The notes beneath the pieces are model-generated. The model saw nothing but the letters and a program-made list of their open reading frames with translations. It searched no databases and had not been told where the DNA came from. A DNA stretch of 64,000 bases from Shewanella sp. UCD-KL21 (GTDB lineage: Bacteria; Pseudomonadota; Gammaproteobacteria; Enterobacterales; Shewanellaceae): assembly GCF_001957135.1 (NCBI RefSeq), contig NZ_MPHK01000005.1:151790-215789 (forward strand), given 5' to 3'. Shown one piece after another: positions 55,317 through 64,000 of the stretch; the stretch's first letter is position 1, and each line of letters starts with the position of its first letter. The position numbers and the translations under genes are program-made.

Positions 55317-55760
55317 TTAATCCTTGCTCAGCTGGCTAATAGCGGCTTGCATTGCAAACTCATAGCCCTGAATGCCTAAGCCGCAAATTACCCCGACCGC
55401 TTTATCTGATAAATAAGAATGATGTCTAAAAGGTTCACGGGCATGCACATTTGAAATATGGACTTCAATAAACGGAATATTCACCCCAAGCAGTGCATCG
55501 CGTAGCGCCACGCTGGTGTGGGTAAAGGCGGCAGGATTGATCACAATAAACTTGGCATCAGTGGCATGAATCGCATTGATAAGTGCATGTTCGGCATTAG
55601 ACTGGATATGATCAAAGTCTAGTTCGGCACCATGGGCTTGAGACTGACACTTTGCCACAATGGTGTCTAAGTTATCGCTGCCATAAAGGCCTGGCTCACG
55701 ACGGCCTAATAAATTTAAATTAGGGCCATTCACTAATAAAATCTTGGCTTTGGGCGTCAT
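55317..55760 (-). CDS. aroQ: 3-dehydroquinate dehydratase, type II
   Basis: A 147-residue cytoplasmic enzyme that dehydrates 3-dehydroquinate to 3-dehydroshikimate in the shikimate pathway. [18 protein letters not shown] carries the catalytic Arg and Tyr; [17 protein letters not shown] and [18 protein letters not shown] carry the conserved Asn, His and Arg. AAGGA is 6 nt from ATG 55760 and touches the ATG at 55766, so I prefer 55760. It is not next to accB/accC, its usual neighbours in many gammaproteobacteria. Confidence 0.94.
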   Translation of the reverse strand: MTPKAKILLVNGPNLNLLGRREPGLYGSDNLDTIVAKCQSQAHGAELDFDHIQSNAEHALINAIHATDAKFIVINPAAFTHTSVALRDALLGVNIPFIEVHISNVHAREPFRHHSYLSDKAVGVICGLGIQGYEFAMQAAISQLSKD

Positions 55761-55889
55761 GGTCATTCCTTAAAATTGCTACTGATGAGTATTGATAATA
55801 CCGAATAAGGTTAATTTATCATGTAATTATTGCCATAAGTGGATAAATTTTCATGGCTTTACTGAGGCGAGTTTGAAAACGATTGCAGC

Positions 55890-56306
55890 TTAATAATCAG
55901 ATTTGTTTTTTCGTAGCGCTTTAGTGGCGCCGCGCTGCTTTTTGGCATCGACTCTACGGCGTTGACTGCCTTTAGTCGCTTTAGTGGCAATACGTTTTTT
56001 TTGCACTATACCGACACTTTTTACTAGCTCAATAAACTGCTCTAACGCCAGCTGACGATTAAAATCTTGGCTGCGGCTTTGTTGGCATTTTATGATCACC
56101 TTACCGCTCTTAGTAATGCGATGATCGGCTTTGGCCAATAGCTTTTGCTGATAAAACTCAGGTAAAGACGACTGACGTATATCAAAAATAATCTGCGCTG
56201 CAGTGGATACTTTATTAATGTGCTGGCCGCCTGCGCCACTTGAACGGATAAATTGCCATTCAATTTCATTATCTTCGATGCTGACGCTGTTGGTTATCTT
56301 GATCAT
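55890..56306 (-). CDS. arfB: Alternative ribosome-rescue factor B (YaeJ)
   Basis: A 138-residue peptidyl-tRNA hydrolase that frees ribosomes stalled without a stop codon. SSGAGGQHINKVSTA contains the catalytic GGQ. The basic C-terminal tail (KKRIATKATKGSQRRRVDAK and RKNK) is the part that enters the empty mRNA channel. The short length and this tail distinguish it from the release factors RF1/RF2. Confidence 0.92.
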   Translation of the reverse strand: MIKITNSVSIEDNEIEWQFIRSSGAGGQHINKVSTAAQIIFDIRQSSLPEFYQQKLLAKADHRITKSGKVIIKCQQSRSQDFNRQLALEQFIELVKSVGIVQKKRIATKATKGSQRRRVDAKKQRGATKALRKNKSDY

Positions 56307-56478
56307 TTTATGATTCTACTTTTTACCATTCACTTGGGTCTATTTAAGGACGCTGATCCGAGTTTATTGTTTGTTAGCACTTGAGTTTAACAAACTTTTG
56401 TTTAGTACTGCGGATAAGATTTGTTACTATCAATAATTATCTAAAAACTAGGCCACATTGACCGTTTGGAGTTGCTTT

Positions 56479-56832
56479 ATGTTGTGCCAAATCCCCGATA
56501 TCGCTAAAGGCGTTATTAGCTTATTCGTTAGTGGACGCTTATCTACTCAAGATTATCGCATTCAACTACAACCTTTAATTGCCCAATATCGCGAACAAAC
56601 TGGTAAGGTTTTCTTATACATAGAGGCGGACGTGTTACTTGAAGGTTGGGACGTCAGCTCCTTGTCTGGGGGCGATAAAGTGCAATTACCGCATTTTGAT
56701 GCGTTAGTATTTGTCGGTGGCCCTGATTGGGTTGGCAATGCGGTTAATTTACTGGGTCCTTTTATGCAAGGTGAGGTGGCTTGGTTTCCATTAGAGCAAA
56801 AACAACAAGCCATAGCCTGGCTACAACAATAA
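56479..56832 (+). CDS. STAS/SEC14-type (SpoIIAA-like) protein
   Basis: A 117-residue soluble protein with the alternating helix-strand pattern of the SpoIIAA-like family (ISLFVSGRLSTQDY, VFLYIEADVLLEGWD, HFDALVFVGGPDWVGNAVNLL, GEVAWFPLEQKQQAIAWL). These proteins are thought to bind lipids or partner proteins; the role here is unknown. GGAG 8 nt ahead of ATG 56479 fixes the start, and the longer frame from TTG 56458 has none. A small lipoprotein gene follows 34 nt later, possibly in the same operon. Confidence 0.78.
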   Translation: MLCQIPDIAKGVISLFVSGRLSTQDYRIQLQPLIAQYREQTGKVFLYIEADVLLEGWDVSSLSGGDKVQLPHFDALVFVGGPDWVGNAVNLLGPFMQGEVAWFPLEQKQQAIAWLQQ

Positions 56833-56866
56833 TTTATTTGATTAACCATTCAGGGAATTAGAAAGT

Positions 56867-57052
56867 ATGTCATTGATTAAGTCATCTTCAAAAATAGCGG
56901 CAGTATTAAGCGCAGGTTTATTAATTATCGGCTTGAGCGCCTGCTCACCAGAAGTGGGCAGTGAGGCGTGGTGTAAGCAAATGAAAGAAAAGCCTAGCGG
57001 TGATTGGACTGCTAATGAAGCGGCCGATTATGCCAAGCATTGTGTATTTTAA
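56867..57052 (+). CDS. DUF3012 family small lipoprotein
   Basis: A 61-residue precursor with a lipobox (GLSAC). The mature peptide of about 36 residues is SPEVGSEAWCKQMKEKPSGD, then WTANEAADYAKHCVF, a clear match to DUF3012, with two Cys likely disulfide-bonded. Function unknown. Confidence 0.85.
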   Translation: MSLIKSSSKIAAVLSAGLLIIGLSACSPEVGSEAWCKQMKEKPSGDWTANEAADYAKHCVF

Positions 57053-57079
57053 GTTGAGACTTAAGTCGCTTTAGCGATA

Positions 57080-57133
57080 GATAGCGTTAGCAGGTAGATA
57101 ATTTTAAAATACACTTGCTATGCTATCTAGTTT
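57080..57133 (+). terminator. Possible hairpin after the DUF3012 gene
   Basis: GATAGCGTTAGCA (57080-57092) and TGCTATGCTATC (57116-57127) pair imperfectly and are followed by TAGTTTTATT. It is a weak candidate. The remainder of the 375-bp gap to 57427 shows nothing recognisable. Confidence 0.35.
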
Positions 57134-57427
57134 TATTAATTTTCTATTTGTCGCGTTTTTTAATTGCCTGCAGGTAAGCACAAGTATGCTCGTTACCCCC
57201 CTAAAATAGCGCTGCTAAAAAGGCATTTACATAATACTTTTGGCTCTATGGTCGCTCGTCTTTGATTTTTCCTCTGGTTCCTTATCGTAACCCACATGAT
57301 ACATTTATCTACTTGATATCTGAGTATTAGGGTTTCATGGAATACAACTGTCAGATGTTGCTTATTTGTTACTTTAGCTTGGGCAGGGTAAAATATGATT
57401 TGATAATCTATTTCGCTAAGGGAAATA

Positions 57428-58012
57428 ATGAAAAAAGTAATTATGCTAGCGTCATTGGTCGCACTTTGTGGTTGTAGTGTTGATGACTCTCAAGAAGTGG
57501 AAATTAACACCGGCATTAACAAGGCTACAAATAAGAGTCTCAACAAGGAAAGTGAAGTAAGCTCTGCGACGTTACATGCTGTTGATGCAGTAAAACTGAC
57601 TGAATCCTCGACTGCTAATACTCAAACTGAAAAACAAAAAAAGCTCGCTGGTTTAGCTAAAACTCAAACTTTAGTGAACGATGAGACATCTCAGTATTCT
57701 GTGGCAATCAACAACCAAAAATTTATTACTGATAATGTCATTATTAAATCGGGTCAGTCACTGTTTAATGTGCAAATGAATGACTACGGCGTTGCTAAAG
57801 GCTCTTTTGTTATAATCTCAAAGGTTGCTCCACAGTGGCTGGATACTGACTTTGATATAGATAAAATAGCCGAAGAAACCTATCGACTTGAAACTCATTC
57901 TGCAGATGTTGATTTGTATGTTTGGTACCAAAAGTTATCTAAAGATGTTCGTTTTAGTGTCGTTGAGTTAGAGGTGGACTATAGCGGAAAAATTCATGTT
58001 CCCGAGTTTTAA
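57428..58012 (+). CDS. Hypothetical lipoprotein
   Basis: The lipobox ALCGC precedes a Ser/Thr/Lys-rich linker (residues 20-80) and a C-terminal domain of about 110 residues (VKSGQ-like IIKSGQSLFNVQMNDYGVAKG, WLDTDFDIDKIAEETYRLET, VVELEVDYSGKIHVPEF). I recognise no family. AAGGGAA ahead of the ATG supports the start. It is convergent with the M36 protease gene and shares the terminator between them. Confidence 0.78.
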   Translation: MKKVIMLASLVALCGCSVDDSQEVEINTGINKATNKSLNKESEVSSATLHAVDAVKLTESSTANTQTEKQKKLAGLAKTQTLVNDETSQYSVAINNQKFITDNVIIKSGQSLFNVQMNDYGVAKGSFVIISKVAPQWLDTDFDIDKIAEETYRLETHSADVDLYVWYQKLSKDVRFSVVELEVDYSGKIHVPEF

Positions 58013-58052
58013 ATGTGATCATTAAATAAGCCTTAAAATCAGTTTTTTAAAT

Positions 58053-58084
58053 AAAAAAAGCCACAACAAATTGTTGTGGCTTTT
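58053..58084. terminator. Bidirectional rho-independent terminator
   Basis: AAAAAAAGCCACAACAA-ATTG-TTGTGGCTTTT lies between the convergent lipoprotein and protease genes. Confidence 0.9.
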
Positions 58085-58099
58085 CGCGTTTATTAATCC

Positions 58100-61000
58100 T
58101 TATTTACGGCGACGAAGCGCTGCAAATGGTAATAATATCAAGCCTAACCAACCCATAGAGCCACCACCAGGTGATTTAGCTTTTTTAGGTTCAACCACAA
58201 CTGGAATGTCCTTCACCGACACTGAAATAGGTGTAACAACATCAGTCACGCCATCACTGACCGTTAAGGTAAACTCTAACATTTCAGAGGTAGTATCAAT
58301 TAGAGGGGCAGTAAAGCTTAATTCTGCAGTAGCTTCACCGGTGAATGTTACCGCGGTGCCAGAGGTTTGCTCCCACATATAAGTTAATACGTCAGCAGCA
58401 TTTGCATCAACAGCGGTAGCGCTTAAGCTAACGGCTTCACCTTCTTGAACTTCTGTAGCATTAGCTTCAATAGATACTATTGGCTGTCGGTTTTCACAAG
58501 CGAAAGTGTCACCAGCAACCACATCTGAGAAAATGCTCGTTTGGATATTGCTAAAGGTTATGTCATCAATATACCAACCTGCAGCAAACCCAGAAAATGG
58601 GTCTGGGACAAAGGCGGAGTCTGTCGCAACGCGAAATCTAAATTGTACTTGGTTACCGTTTAGTGATTCACCAAAGTTAATGGTTTCAAAGCCATAGTTT
58701 ATACCTGAGTACATGTCACGGTCAGCAATAGCGGCTTCAGTGAAGTCAAGTCCGGTATCCGTATAGCCGTCACCTTCAAAAGTTGCGCCAGCTTCAGTAA
58801 CATCTATCCAGTCAGCGCCATTGATACTGACTTCAACTACAGCGCCGTCATAACCTTCTTCTAAGTTATACAAATGCCAGAAGCTAATAGTGTAGTCCCC
58901 TGCGAAACCCACTGTCATTGGGCGAGTTTCATAGGCGACATCTGAGATAAAGCTATTACCTGTCGCAGAGATGAGCCCATCGAATTCATCCCATTGATCT
59001 AAGCCGAAAGTGCCGCTAGCCATATCGCCACCAGCCATAATGTTTTCGCTAAAGTCATTCAGTCTAGAAAGCGTGTTTAGATCTTCGTACTGTTCTGTAC
59101 CAGTTAGCTCACGTGTTTCAAAATCCACGTTAACGATTGTTGAGAGCATGTATTCATCAGCTTCTGCACCTTCGGCAACATCAGGTACAAATTTCAGCAC
59201 TAGCTCTTCGCCTGTTCCTGCAGCATCTAAAGTAAACTCTAGAGGTGCACTGGTTGCAGAGCCAAATAGTGCTATATCATCAAAGCTAATGACGCCCTCG
59301 TTGGCGAATGTGACTGTATGATCACTTTCAACAATAACTTGCCCTGTGAGGCCAGTTAATGCTTCAGTACCATTATTCTCAATGGTGAAACTAATTGTAC
59401 CTGTTTCACCTTTATCAAGAATGTTATCGCTTGAACAATAACCTGATATCAGACCTTCGTAGTTAGCATTTAGGTCATGTTCACTTACTGAATAAGTGGC
59501 TAACTCAGTTTCATATGACTCAACAACGCCTGCGTGGTCTATAGAAAAACGACTTGGTGATTTCGCACCGACTCCCATCCCGCGTCTAGCGAAAGCGCTT
59601 AAGATAACTTTATAATCTTCAACGTCATTGGCATAGGCTGCAGCAAGCAGAGCATCACGACCTTCTGTAAAGGTTGGCGCCATTGGCATCATTTTATAAC
59701 TGGCAACTAAGTAGTCTTTCATTAGGCTCTTAGCTTCGTCAAAGGTATGACGCTCATCATTGACTAAGTCTACGAATGAATCCCATAACATCGCAGCGTA
59801 CACAGAGCCTGAACCATGGACTTGAGGGTTTCTTTCAACATAAGCAAATGTCGATGGGTTAATTTCCATATTGGTTGAGTAAGGGAACTCTCGGATACCG
59901 CTTACAAAGCTCGCTACATAAGTGGTATCACCGTAGGCGCCGGCATAATCTTCGTTACCAGCGACTAAATTGTCAGTAGCATCTGAACCAAATAATAGTG
60001 CGTGGAAGTCACCGAACCCTTCACCCATTGAGCGTGCTTGGTTACTGCTTAAACCTGAACCATTACCGACCAAGCGGTTACTAATATAGTGACCCCATTC
60101 ATGGGCAACAATTGCATTATCCCAAGAACTATCTTTAAAGTTACGTGTTAGGTCATTTTTGAACATTTCAATAGATACTGTTTCATTTGCATCTAGTAGC
60201 GCATAAATAGCAGCGCCGTCACTAAAGTTAATACCCAGGTTTGGAATTGTTACTGTATCGTCTGCACCGCCCATTGGTGCAGGTGTCCCATCGTCAGTGT
60301 TATTCGCGATTAAAACTGCGATTGCACCTGCATCTTGGGCATTTTTAACTTTCACGGTGAAGTTACATGCGCCGCGGTCAATAATGGCAATTTTACCGGC
60401 AATATCTGCGCCATTAACCGTGGCTTCACAGCCATCTCTGATTGGGTCAACACCATCTTCAATACGAACCAAGTCGCCTGAAATCTCATAAACCTCAGCA
60501 CCAAAACTTGAAAATTGAACAATGTCTAATAAACCTAATGCAGCATGAGAAGTGATTGTTAAACCATAATCAACGCCATTTTCAGCTTGAGTGGTTTCCC
60601 ATAAGTACATCTGCATGCGAGGTGAGGCGCCATCGGCTGGAGTCGACATGTTGGCATTATTAAATCCAGAGTTGTCTTGGACTTCAACATTTAATGGATC
60701 GCCTTCAACACCACCACGGTCGTAGTTAAGAGCTTGGGCATTACCTGCAGCTTCATCAAAACCATGATCATAAAAATCATTATGTAAGTAGTTGTTCATA
60801 TAGAACAGATTGACAATAGCCGCTTTGCGGTTGTTTATGGAGTATTCAGGCTCGTTAATATCATATACATAATCAAACGTGCTAGTGCTGGTGGTTTCAG
60901 CTTGGTAGTCACCATTGGTGAAGCCTTGAGGAGCAACGGCATCAACATAGGCATTGACATTGTTACCTGACGTTGTTGTTGCATCATCTGCTAACCAAGG

Positions 61001-62038
61001 ATCCATAGTGCTAATTGGACCATGGCTTATGCCTACCAATGGCGCATCTAAATAGGGTGCTGTTAGATAAGCATCAACATCACTGCCTTCTGGCGCAGGC
61101 ATTACGTTACCGTGGGGGCTATCCCAAGGCTTGCCATCTTCATCGGCGTAGATTCGGTAGTCAAACTCTGCAGCATGGCTGGTTAGATTTTGCTTAAATA
61201 GAATTTCACCCGTTTTAGCTGAAATGACGTAGCTGAAATACTCTGAATCGCGGGTATCCAATGAACCTGTTTCAATTTCAACATAGTGGGCTGCTACTAA
61301 CTTGTTTTTATGTTCAAAAAATACTTTTTTAGCGCGAGGCTCTCCCACCAACACTTTATCATTAGCGGTGTTGGTAACAGCAAATGTTTCATACTGTCCA
61401 TTAGAAGAACTAGCAGCAAGTGCAATTGAGTCACTGTTGCCACCCATGGCTTTAAATACTGAAGAAACTGAGTTGGCTGCATCACCAAATGCGGACTCAA
61501 CATCCTTTAAAATAGAAGCCGCAGACTTAGTGTTAGCGGAAGAGCTAAAGTAGCCAGAAGATGCAACAAGGTTCAACTCTCTGTCCATCAAGATATTAAA
61601 TTCACTGTTAAATACTTCTACACCGGCAATTTCTTGCTTATATTTGGCAATAATCGGGCCTCGACCCACATCATGAGTCTTGGATAGAACCGCTTGAGCC
61701 AGCCCTCTTTTAGCTGATGAGATACCAGTTAATTGAGCCAGATAAAAATCGGCGGCATAAGCTGTTTTGTTGGCTGTTTTTAGGGCGCCTAAGTTTGGTG
61801 TTGACTGATTTTTGCTTGCCCACTGGAATGTAGTTTTACCTAGCTGAGGATCAAATTGATTTTTCATACCGCTTACGGTCGCGACATTTTCAATTTTATT
61901 ATTTTTTTTAATCAGTTGAGCTTCATTAAATGATTTATAAGTTGGTGCCTCGTTAAATTCAGTGCTTAAAGCACTAAATGACATACTTGAAAGAGTGGTG
62001 CCAATGATTGTGGCAATTGCTGTTTTTTTAAAGTTCAT
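58100..62038 (-). CDS. Secreted M36 (fungalysin-type) metalloprotease with PA domain and GlyGly-CTERM
   Basis: A 1312-residue extracellular zinc protease. Order: signal peptide; FTP/PepSY-type propeptide (about 50-280); M36 catalytic domain with a PA insert (DGCEATVNGADIAGKIAIID, ACNFTVKVKNAQDAGAIAVL, about 525-590); zinc site VAHEWGHYISN near residue 644 with the third ligand in SMGEGFGDF; a jelly-roll-like domain (about 1000-1180); a PKD-like domain (about 1190-1280); and C-terminal GGGSMGWLGLILLPFAALRRRK. The last is a GlyGly-CTERM signal, normally cleaved by rhombosortase on proteins exported by type II secretion. It probably digests environmental protein. It is monocistronic. Confidence 0.93.
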   Translation of the reverse strand: MNFKKTAIATIIGTTLSSMSFSALSTEFNEAPTYKSFNEAQLIKKNNKIENVATVSGMKNQFDPQLGKTTFQWASKNQSTPNLGALKTANKTAYAADFYLAQLTGISSAKRGLAQAVLSKTHDVGRGPIIAKYKQEIAGVEVFNSEFNILMDRELNLVASSGYFSSSANTKSAASILKDVESAFGDAANSVSSVFKAMGGNSDSIALAASSSNGQYETFAVTNTANDKVLVGEPRAKKVFFEHKNKLVAAHYVEIETGSLDTRDSEYFSYVISAKTGEILFKQNLTSHAAEFDYRIYADEDGKPWDSPHGNVMPAPEGSDVDAYLTAPYLDAPLVGISHGPISTMDPWLADDATTTSGNNVNAYVDAVAPQGFTNGDYQAETTSTSTFDYVYDINEPEYSINNRKAAIVNLFYMNNYLHNDFYDHGFDEAAGNAQALNYDRGGVEGDPLNVEVQDNSGFNNANMSTPADGASPRMQMYLWETTQAENGVDYGLTITSHAALGLLDIVQFSSFGAEVYEISGDLVRIEDGVDPIRDGCEATVNGADIAGKIAIIDRGACNFTVKVKNAQDAGAIAVLIANNTDDGTPAPMGGADDTVTIPNLGINFSDGAAIYALLDANETVSIEMFKNDLTRNFKDSSWDNAIVAHEWGHYISNRLVGNGSGLSSNQARSMGEGFGDFHALLFGSDATDNLVAGNEDYAGAYGDTTYVASFVSGIREFPYSTNMEINPSTFAYVERNPQVHGSGSVYAAMLWDSFVDLVNDERHTFDEAKSLMKDYLVASYKMMPMAPTFTEGRDALLAAAYANDVEDYKVILSAFARRGMGVGAKSPSRFSIDHAGVVESYETELATYSVSEHDLNANYEGLISGYCSSDNILDKGETGTISFTIENNGTEALTGLTGQVIVESDHTVTFANEGVISFDDIALFGSATSAPLEFTLDAAGTGEELVLKFVPDVAEGAEADEYMLSTIVNVDFETRELTGTEQYEDLNTLSRLNDFSENIMAGGDMASGTFGLDQWDEFDGLISATGNSFISDVAYETRPMTVGFAGDYTISFWHLYNLEEGYDGAVVEVSINGADWIDVTEAGATFEGDGYTDTGLDFTEAAIADRDMYSGINYGFETINFGESLNGNQVQFRFRVATDSAFVPDPFSGFAAGWYIDDITFSNIQTSIFSDVVAGDTFACENRQPIVSIEANATEVQEGEAVSLSATAVDANAADVLTYMWEQTSGTAVTFTGEATAELSFTAPLIDTTSEMLEFTLTVSDGVTDVVTPISVSVKDIPVVVEPKKAKSPGGGSMGWLGLILLPFAALRRRK

Positions 62039-62921
62039 GTCTCATCCTTAATCCTTAAATTTTTCTGGCCCCTCTATTAATTGAGGGTCTATAACTTGTA
62101 TCACAAAGGTAGCAAGTGTTAAATGTTTGTTTTATTTTTTTGGTGGTTGATTATTCTAGATGAGTGCAAAAGTGGTTTTGTGGCTTCATTGCTGGCACAC
62201 GGTGGCTAAGTCGCTACATGGCTTCGCGGCAAGAACGCAAAGACTTTAGCTGTCATAAATTGTTACCAAATTAACTAATGAGAGGGGTTCTGACTTGTTT
62301 AGTGAAATGTGCGTTTCATTTTGAGTATCAGTGTTGATATCTAAGCAATGGGTGTTAATTCCTCCTTTTTTAAAACTGCAACGTAAGCCCGAATTCAATC
62401 AGTGTATAGCTATTATTGTCATTTCTATCTTGAAGCTAAAAAATTAGGCTAAATATTAAAGTTTAAAAATACTAATTAATCATTTAGTTTATTAGTTATT
62501 TCTTTTATTTTTCTTTGTTTTCAAGTTTATATAAATATACTTTATTTAAGTTTAAATTAAGCCTAGGTTAACATTTGTTGAACGTTAATGTGTGATAACC
62601 GTTTTGTTTTTTAAGCTCTTGACTTTTAAGTGTTTTAAATTTGATCGCTTTGTCTTGCGTTGTTCAGTTGGTTATTTTTCATAAAAGCTTTATCTATCAT
62701 CATTGTCTAATGTTATTTTTAATTATGACTTGCTACCTACAAAGGAGTATTGCTCTGTAGCAAGGTTATTATGTTGGATTAGAACATTGTCACATTAATA
62801 GTCTAAATAAATGTGTGTTTATATTTCCTGTGATATTAATTATTCAACTTTAATAAATAACAATTAAAGTTATAGCAAGTGATGAATGCTAATAAATATA
62901 AACAAAGTTCCATTTGGAGTG
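62039..62921. other. AT-rich intergenic region upstream of nrfA
   Basis: About 880 bp without a convincing gene. It must hold the divergent promoters of the protease and nrfA. I found no perfect FNR box in it. The minus-strand frame at 62870-63085 is a shadow of the nrfA start. Confidence 0.6.
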
Positions 62922-62924
62922 ATG

Positions 62925-64000
62925 ATGAAATTACAAAAGCTAGCGCTAGCGGTGATGGTATCTGCAGTTTTTACAGGTACTGCAGTTGCTAAAGATGTTG
63001 ACCTATACAAGAGTGAAAACTGGCAGCAAACCTTCCCTGAGCAATATAAAACTTGGGCTGAAACTGAGCAAAGTACCCCGGCCAATGGCGAGCTTGACGA
63101 TCTTCTAGCAGCTAACCCAAACCTTGTTTCAGCTTGGGCGGGTTATGGTTTTGCTAAAGACTATAACCGTGCTCGTGGCCACCATTATGCATTAACCGAT
63201 ATTATTAAAACTCTGCGCGTAGGCCACCCTGTTGTTGGTCATGACGGCAAAGTGGTTGGTGAAGCAATGGCTGCGAGTTGTTGGTCATGTAAAACGCCTG
63301 ATGTTGCCCGTATGTATGACGAAGTAGGCGAAGCTAAGTTTTCCGACAATGCTTGGTCAACTTGGGGCCATGAAATGTCTAACACCATCGGCTGTGCTGA
63401 TTGTCATGAGTTAGGTAAAGCAGAAACAAGATTGAGCCGTCCGTATACTGATCGTGCAATGACTTCGATTGGCAAAGATTTCTCCAAGCAAGGTGCCACC
63501 ATGCAAGCCAGCCAAACATGTGCTCAGTGTCATGTTGAATACTACTTTGATGGCACTGATAGCAAAAAAGTGAAATACCCAATGGATTACTGGGTACCTG
63601 GCGTTGAAACTGATTACAAAAAGTTTGTTAATTACACCGGTACTGATGGCTTATATGTAGGTTTTGCTGCTGAAGCACAACTTGCTTATTTCGACCAACG
63701 TGGCTTTAAAGATTGGACTAACGCCGTTTCTGGCGCGCCAATGATTAAAGCGCAGCATCCTGAATTTGAAAACATGTTAGATAGAACTGAACATGCAATG
63801 GATGACCATTTAGAGTTTGGTTGTACGACTTGTCATATGCCGAAAGCGACTAATGCTAAAGGCGCTGAGTTCTCTAACCATAAAGTGACTTTTGAAGCTG
63901 ATAAATTGCCAGCAGACTGTCAATCTTGTCATGAAGCTGGTGACTTTAAAGAGATCCTTGATGAGCGTAAAGCTGAGATCACTAAGTTACGTTTCGATGC
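62925..64000 (+). CDS. nrfA: Ammonia-forming cytochrome c nitrite reductase, 3' end outside the window
   Basis: A periplasmic pentaheme enzyme reducing nitrite to ammonium with six electrons. The signal peptide ends near GTAVAKD. The catalytic heme motif CWSCK, with Lys as proximal ligand, is followed by four CxxCH motifs: CADCH, CAQCH (with VEYYFDG), CTTCH and CQSCH. KAQHPEFE, near the active-site calcium, is present. The start is ATG 62925 (GGAG 5 nt ahead) or ATG 62922. The reading frame is open to the window edge at about 359 codons; the family is about 440-480. Details such as CWSCKTPDVARMYDE and the lack of a NAEDGPLPMA stretch suggest a divergent NrfA. Confidence 0.93.
   Translation, partial: MKLQKLALAVMVSAVFTGTAVAKDVDLYKSENWQQTFPEQYKTWAETEQSTPANGELDDLLAANPNLVSAWAGYGFAKDYNRARGHHYALTDIIKTLRVGHPVVGHDGKVVGEAMAASCWSCKTPDVARMYDEVGEAKFSDNAWSTWGHEMSNTIGCADCHELGKAETRLSRPYTDRAMTSIGKDFSKQGATMQASQTCAQCHVEYYFDGTDSKKVKYPMDYWVPGVETDYKKFVNYTGTDGLYVGFAAEAQLAYFDQRGFKDWTNAVSGAPMIKAQHPEFENMLDRTEHAMDDHLEFGCTTCHMPKATNAKGAEFSNHKVTFEADKLPADCQSCHEAGDFKEILDERKAEITKLRFD

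Overview
The window looks like a chromosomal segment of a facultatively anaerobic marine gammaproteobacterium, most likely Shewanella or a close relative. The genus is an inference. It rests on the hcp-hcr pair, a pentaheme nitrite reductase (nrfA) running off the right edge, a split-Soret-type diheme cytochrome, a DP-EP family protein, DUF5062 and DUF2956 proteins, a GlyGly-CTERM M36 protease, and perfect FNR/EtrA-type boxes. No tRNA, rRNA, CRISPR array, prophage or insertion sequence was recognised.

Layout. 0-13 kb: a PL7 alginate lyase lipoprotein; an ammonium transporter behind a probable NtrC/sigma-54 promoter; a Fur-boxed TonB siderophore receptor with a PiuC-type hydroxylase; an AraC regulator divergent from an AldB-like aldehyde dehydrogenase; an S9 peptidase. 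13-20.6 kb: a TraF-like envelope protein; a ToxR/ToxS-like membrane regulator pair divergent from a split-Soret cytochrome and a lipoprotein; a lone receiver protein; a tiny gene behind FNR- and CRP-like sites; and two damaged genes (an NmrA-like oxidoreductase with an in-frame TAG, and a frameshifted DUF3861 gene). 20.6-30.6 kb: an Ala/Gly:cation symporter behind a tandem glycine riboswitch; a chemoreceptor; a chalcone-isomerase-like exported protein; and a three-gene unit of two paralogous polytopic membrane proteins plus an outer-membrane barrel behind an FNR box and paired palindromes; then a DUF6482-like gene followed by a duplicated minisatellite, and a PAS-GGDEF protein.

31-45 kb: a DP-EP protein downstream of a 1086-residue winged-helix/STAND/TPR protein, a kinase-fold protein carrying a hexanucleotide repeat, a MscS channel, an orphan beta-barrel C-terminus, and assorted enzymes (GNAT, M20 amidohydrolase, PpiB, EcsC, FG-GAP protein). 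45-64 kb: hcp and hcr for nitrosative stress; GltS; a molbindin; a methyltransferase; a doubly disrupted TPR-GGDEF gene; AroQ; ArfB; small lipoproteins; a large secreted M36 protease; and the start of nrfA.

Themes. Hcp, Hcr and NrfA, with several FNR-type sites, point to anaerobic nitrogen-oxide metabolism. Nitrogen acquisition (Amt, GltS, glycine symporter), iron uptake and exported hydrolases suit a marine heterotroph. Four damaged genes and several short-unit tandem arrays lie in otherwise ordinary chromosome. The strongest candidate for something undescribed is the 25.0-28.1 kb membrane/barrel unit with its compound promoter region.
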